From: Thermoplasmata archaeon
GTDB lineage: Archaea; Thermoplasmatota; Thermoplasmata; Lutacidiplasmatales; UBA184
Direction: 5' to 3'
NCBI GenBank assembly: GCA_030040865.1
Contig: JASHSX010000003.1
Span: 1-7,979 of the forward strand
Length of the DNA: 7,979 nucleotides
Shown: positions 6,157-7,979 of the stretch, one piece after another
How the letters are laid out: the number at the start of each line of letters is the position of its first letter
Position numbering within the stretch: position 1 is the stretch's first letter
Notes under the pieces: generated by a model
Seen by the model: the letters and a program-made list of their open reading frames with translations, nothing else
Told to the model about the DNA's origin: nothing
Databases searched by the model: none
Translations under genes and position numbers: made by a program

Positions 6157-7200
6157 GTGAGGAACGCCCGCCCCATCCTCTTCCTCGTCTTCCTCACGCC
6201 GTGCGTGGAGTTCCTCACCGGATCGACGTCGTTCGGTGCGGTGGTCACGATCCCCTCGGCCGCGTTCACCTTCTTCCTGCTCACGTGGCCGAGCTACGCC
6301 TTTCCGGTGCTCTTGATCCGGGAGGCCGTCGTCGCCTGGGACAAGGGGATCGCCTCGCTGCTCGCGCTCGGGATCTCGTACGGCGCCCTCAACGAGGGCC
6401 TCCTCGCGAAGACGTACTTCGCGGTGACCCCGACCTCGCCCGTGCTGGGCGGCGGAGCCGGGGTCTGGCTCGGGATCAACTGGCCCTGGGTGACCGAGAT
6501 CACCCTGTTCCACATGATCGTCAGCATCTCGGTACCCGTGGTGTTGAGCTTCCTGATCTTCCCGGCGAGTCGCCACGTGCGGTTCCTGAGCGACCGAACC
6601 GTGCGTTGGTTCGTCGGGCTCGTCCTCTTCGAGGTCCTCGGGATCCTCACCCTCCAGGCGTTGTTCAGCGCCACCTTCCGGGACCTGCTCCCGCTGCTCC
6701 TCCTTCCGACCGGGATCGTGGTCCTCGGGATCTATCTCGCGCGGCGGCTCCCGAAGCCCGAACCCACGCGAACGGTTCGCGGACGATTCTCCCGGCCGTT
6801 CGCCCTGATCCTGGCGGGCTTGGGATTCTTCCTGGTGACCTTCGTTCCGGTGCTCGCCTTCTTCCCGGTCCCGTTCGTGCCCGACTGGGTCCCGGGGATG
6901 CTGCTCTGGAAGCTGGGAGTCGCCGCCGCGATCCTGGCCACGATCTATCCGATCGGGTGTGCGTTCGGGGCGATCCGGTTCTTCCGCCGATACTCCCTCA
7001 CGGAAACCGAGACCCTCTCCCTCCTCACCGGAGCCCTGCTGATCCCGCTCACTACCGCCATCGCGGTCCACGACCTCCCTCAGGGGGACTGGTTCGCGGC
7101 GGGAGTGTACATCGCGTGCGTCATCGTGGCCGCCCGACGGATCCGCGCCCGATCGACCGCGGATCGTCCGAGCGGTCCGGTGTCGCTCGCGACGGCCTGA
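6157..7200 (+). CDS. uncharacterised multi-pass integral membrane protein
   Basis: This 347-aa protein has about nine or ten hydrophobic segments spread over residues 5-327, joined by short loops; a basic loop at 196-213 (ARRLPKPEPTRTVRGRFSR) is probably cytosolic, as is the Arg-rich tail (RRIRARS, 327-333). Buried or near-membrane charged residues stand out: LLIREAVVAWDKG (52-64), LNEGLLAKTYF (78-88), and a segment with Glu114 and His119 (WVTEITLFHMIVSI). They resemble blocks I recall in unannotated bacterial and archaeal membrane proteins, where the second reads EEG. The Glu/His pairing is loosely reminiscent of intramembrane metalloproteases of the CPBP type, but the EExxxR motif is absent, so I do not assign that function. 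The start is GTG at 6157, with a weak TATA candidate (CACTTAGC, 6125-6132) suggesting a leaderless transcript. It converges on the DUF3237-like gene with two bases between stops. Confidence 0.8.
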   Translation: MRNARPILFLVFLTPCVEFLTGSTSFGAVVTIPSAAFTFFLLTWPSYAFPVLLIREAVVAWDKGIASLLALGISYGALNEGLLAKTYFAVTPTSPVLGGGAGVWLGINWPWVTEITLFHMIVSISVPVVLSFLIFPASRHVRFLSDRTVRWFVGLVLFEVLGILTLQALFSATFRDLLPLLLLPTGIVVLGIYLARRLPKPEPTRTVRGRFSRPFALILAGLGFFLVTFVPVLAFFPVPFVPDWVPGMLLWKLGVAAAILATIYPIGCAFGAIRFFRRYSLTETETLSLLTGALLIPLTTAIAVHDLPQGDWFAAGVYIACVIVAARRIRARSTADRPSGPVSLATA

Positions 7201-7202
7201 CG

Positions 7203-7676
7203 TCACTCCGGGATCGGCTCCCAGATCAGTTCGGCAACGTCCAGCACGAGATTCGTCGGATTGTCGGGATTCTTCTCCGGTTTGGGACGGACCTGTCCGG
7301 TTCCGACACAGACGGCGTCGTTGAGCCACCGGTACTTCTCCCCGTCGCTCAGATGCACGATGGTCGCCACCCATTGTCGACCGCCCGGAGAGGTCCGGTC
7401 GTATTCGGGCGTCCGACGTCGACCGAAGCCGCGGCATTCCAGCACGATGGTGGCCCCGTCGTCGGTCTCGATCGCGCCACGAAAGTCGGTGACGAAGGTG
7501 AGATCGGTGCGGCGGCGGGCGAAGTTCGCTCCCCGGAACCGCCCTCGGATCTTTCCTTCGACCGTCCCCGACGCGTAGAGCAGGAGCTGTTGCTCCTCGC
7601 CGGCGTCCCCCTTAATGTCGACGCCCCAGCTCTCGGGATAGTCGAATCGGAGACGATAGAGCGGTTCGAGCCTCAC
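7203..7676 (-). CDS. DUF3237-like protein
   Basis: From the GTG at 7676 this encodes 157 aa, about the usual length for the DUF3237 family of small beta-barrel proteins of unknown function. Matching blocks are LEPLYRLRFD (3-12), ASGTVEGKIRGRFRG (35-49), TDFRGAIETDDGATIVLECR (63-82) and KYRWLNDAVCVGTGQV (114-129), the last being the Y-x-WLN-x-x-x-x-VG signature. No signal peptide or membrane helix is present. The frame stays open to a TTG at 7874, but the extra 66 residues are Pro/Arg/Gly-rich and match nothing in the family. A TATA element at 7705-7711 lies inside that extension at the right distance from the GTG, giving a leader of under ten bases, so GTG is preferred. An acidic segment (DIKGDAGEEQQ, 20-30) replaces the usual early loop. 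Family assignment is from motif memory. Confidence 0.78.
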   Translation of the reverse strand: MRLEPLYRLRFDYPESWGVDIKGDAGEEQQLLLYASGTVEGKIRGRFRGANFARRRTDLTFVTDFRGAIETDDGATIVLECRGFGRRRTPEYDRTSPGGRQWVATIVHLSDGEKYRWLNDAVCVGTGQVRPKPEKNPDNPTNLVLDVAELIWEPIPE

Positions 7677-7704
7677 GATCGATCGGGGGCGACGCGGACC
7701 CGGA

Positions 7705-7711
7705 GCATAAA
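7705..7711 (-). promoter_or_regulatory. TATA box for the DUF3237-like gene
   Basis: Read on the minus strand this is TTTATGC, preceded by CG, the clearest minus-strand TATA match near this gene. Its centre is about 32 bases upstream of the GTG at 7676, predicting transcription start near 7683. A perfect ten-base palindrome, CGATCGATCG (7676-7685), covers the predicted start of transcription and the first base of the coding region and could be an operator. Confidence 0.55.
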
Positions 7712-7745
7712 CGTGGCTGCAACCTGCGTCGCGACCCGCCCCACC

Positions 7746-7762
7746 GACCCGTTCGGCGGGTC
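7746..7762. repeat. hairpin 1 in the hairpin-rich upstream region
   Basis: GACCCG (7746-7751) and CGGGTC (7757-7762) form a perfect 6-bp stem with a five-base TTCGG loop. It lies between the promoter-like elements at 7705 and 7875, where I see no credible gene. Confidence 0.4.
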
Positions 7763-7774
7763 CGGCCCCATGCG

Positions 7775-7789
7775 GCCGCCGAGAGCGGC
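7775..7789. repeat. hairpin 2 in the hairpin-rich upstream region
   Basis: GCCGC (7775-7779) and GCGGC (7785-7789) form a perfect 5-bp GC stem around a five-base CGAGA loop. It is short enough to arise by chance alone, but it is the second of three hairpins in about 100 bases. Confidence 0.3.
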
Positions 7790-7825
7790 AGTGCTGCGTG
7801 GGTTCCCCGGCGAGGGGGGGCGAGG

Positions 7826-7843
7826 TCGGGAGCCCTCTCCCGA
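7826..7843. repeat. hairpin 3 in the hairpin-rich upstream region
   Basis: TCGGGAG (7826-7832) and CTCCCGA (7837-7843) form a perfect 7-bp stem with a four-base CCCT loop. A competing pairing, GGAGCC (7829-7834) with GGCTCC (7855-7860), shares one arm, so the segment could in principle switch between two folds. No T-run follows on either strand. Confidence 0.45.
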
Positions 7844-7874
7844 ACAGGGTGAACGGCTCCGCCCGGGCCGCCAA

Positions 7875-7882
7875 TCTATAAG
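7875..7882 (+). promoter_or_regulatory. TATA box, probably for a rightward gene
   Basis: TCTATAAG, preceded by CCAA, is the best TATA match on the + strand in this window. It predicts transcription start near 7905, next to the interrupted palindrome GCATC-GT-GATGC (7907-7918). The reverse reading, GAACTTATAG, is also promoter-like with a purine-rich flank, so a leftward transcript through the hairpins at 7746-7843 is possible. Confidence 0.5.
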
Positions 7883-7914
7883 TTCGGTCCCGTCCCCTTG
7901 CTCACCGCATCGTG

Positions 7915-7979
7915 ATGCTCGGGAAAGAATCCGCCGGACCATCGGCCGAAGTGAGGAGACGTCCCACTTCGATCGCTCC
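7915..7979 (+). CDS. possible start of a gene running off the right edge
   Basis: An ATG at 7915 (or the GTG at 7912 just before it) opens a frame with no stop to the window end, reading MLGKESAGPSAEVRRRPTSI. It lies about 36 bases after the TATA box at 7875-7882, the spacing expected of a leaderless or nearly leaderless archaeal gene, and no Shine-Dalgarno sequence is seen. With only 21 codons visible, no family can be named. A strong hairpin at 7947-7971 lies within it, so an untranslated structured RNA beginning near 7905 is the alternative reading. Confidence 0.35.
   Translation, partial: MLGKESAGPSAEVRRRPTSIA
7947..7971. repeat. bulged hairpin at the right edge
   Basis: CGAAGTG (7947-7953) pairs perfectly with CACTTCG (7965-7971). 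After one bulged A, GGA (7955-7957) pairs with TCC (7962-7964) around a four-base GACG loop, giving ten pairs in 25 bases. It starts about 42 bases after the predicted transcription start and could belong to a structured RNA, a leader, or the coding start of the edge gene. Confidence 0.45.

Noticed and set aside
6124..7437. 437-codon minus-strand frame opposite the membrane protein gene
   Set aside because: Its highly charged Glu/Arg/Asp-rich product is what the reverse strand of hydrophobic codons yields; no domain is seen.
7795..7860. Possible tRNA or SRP RNA piece around the 7826-7843 hairpin
   Set aside because: No cloverleaf, TTCGA-type loop, anticodon arm or SRP helix-8 motif could be drawn on either strand.
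7940..7979. Resemblance of GAGGAGACGTCC (7952-7963) to the conserved RNase P RNA segment GAGGAAAGTCC
   Set aside because: It differs at a near-invariant A and has an extra C, and no partner region is visible before the window ends. Extending the sequence and running the RNase P covariance models would settle it.
1..7979. CRISPR array, toxin-antitoxin pair, or defence cassette
   Set aside because: I see no regularly spaced repeats, no small paired genes, and no nuclease or reverse-transcriptase motifs; the genes match ordinary metabolic, repair and membrane families.

Overview
The window is GC-rich DNA, roughly two-thirds G+C by eye, densely coded on both strands. I read it as archaeal, most likely a high-GC Thermoplasmatota-type genome. 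Several starts have a short A/T-rich TATA-like element about 25-40 bases upstream with a very short or absent leader, GTG starts are frequent, and a membrane-anchored surface protein carries N-glycosylation sequons. The lineage guess is an inference; no rRNA or marker gene is present.

Layout. 1-876 (+): alpha/beta hydrolase, 5' end outside the window. 873-1808 (-): tyrosine recombinase with a complete catalytic set, whose stop overlaps the hydrolase stop. 2108-2806 (+): hemerythrin-like di-iron protein with its own TATA element and strong ribosome binding site. A strong hairpin at 2851-2878 separates it from 2898-3902 (-), an alpha/alpha-toroid (squalene cyclase/prenyltransferase-like fold) protein of unknown function. 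4025-4420 (+): small VOC/glyoxalase-fold protein, divergent from the toroid gene. 4485-5063 (-): DNA-3-methyladenine glycosylase I (Tag). Three membrane-linked genes then run on the + strand: SemiSWEET sugar transporter (5195-5485), single-pass anchored extracytoplasmic protein (5599-6093), and an uncharacterised multi-pass membrane protein (6157-7200). 7203-7676 (-): DUF3237-like protein, convergent with the previous gene with two bases between the stops. 7677-7979 holds two promoter-like elements, several GC-rich hairpins and possibly the start of another gene running off the edge.

How the genes relate. Most are separate transcription units on alternating strands, so this is not one operon or one pathway. 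Only the three membrane genes at 5195-7200 share an orientation, and gaps of about 113 and 63 bases leave co-transcription uncertain. The gene set is accessory housekeeping: base-excision repair, sugar transport, an oxygen- or iron-sensing candidate, and small-molecule enzymes. The recombinase is the only element linked to DNA mobility, and I see no attachment sites, tRNA or cargo around it. I find no convincing new multi-gene system. The least explained parts are the hairpin-rich 7712-7979 stretch, the toroid protein and the 6157-7200 membrane protein.
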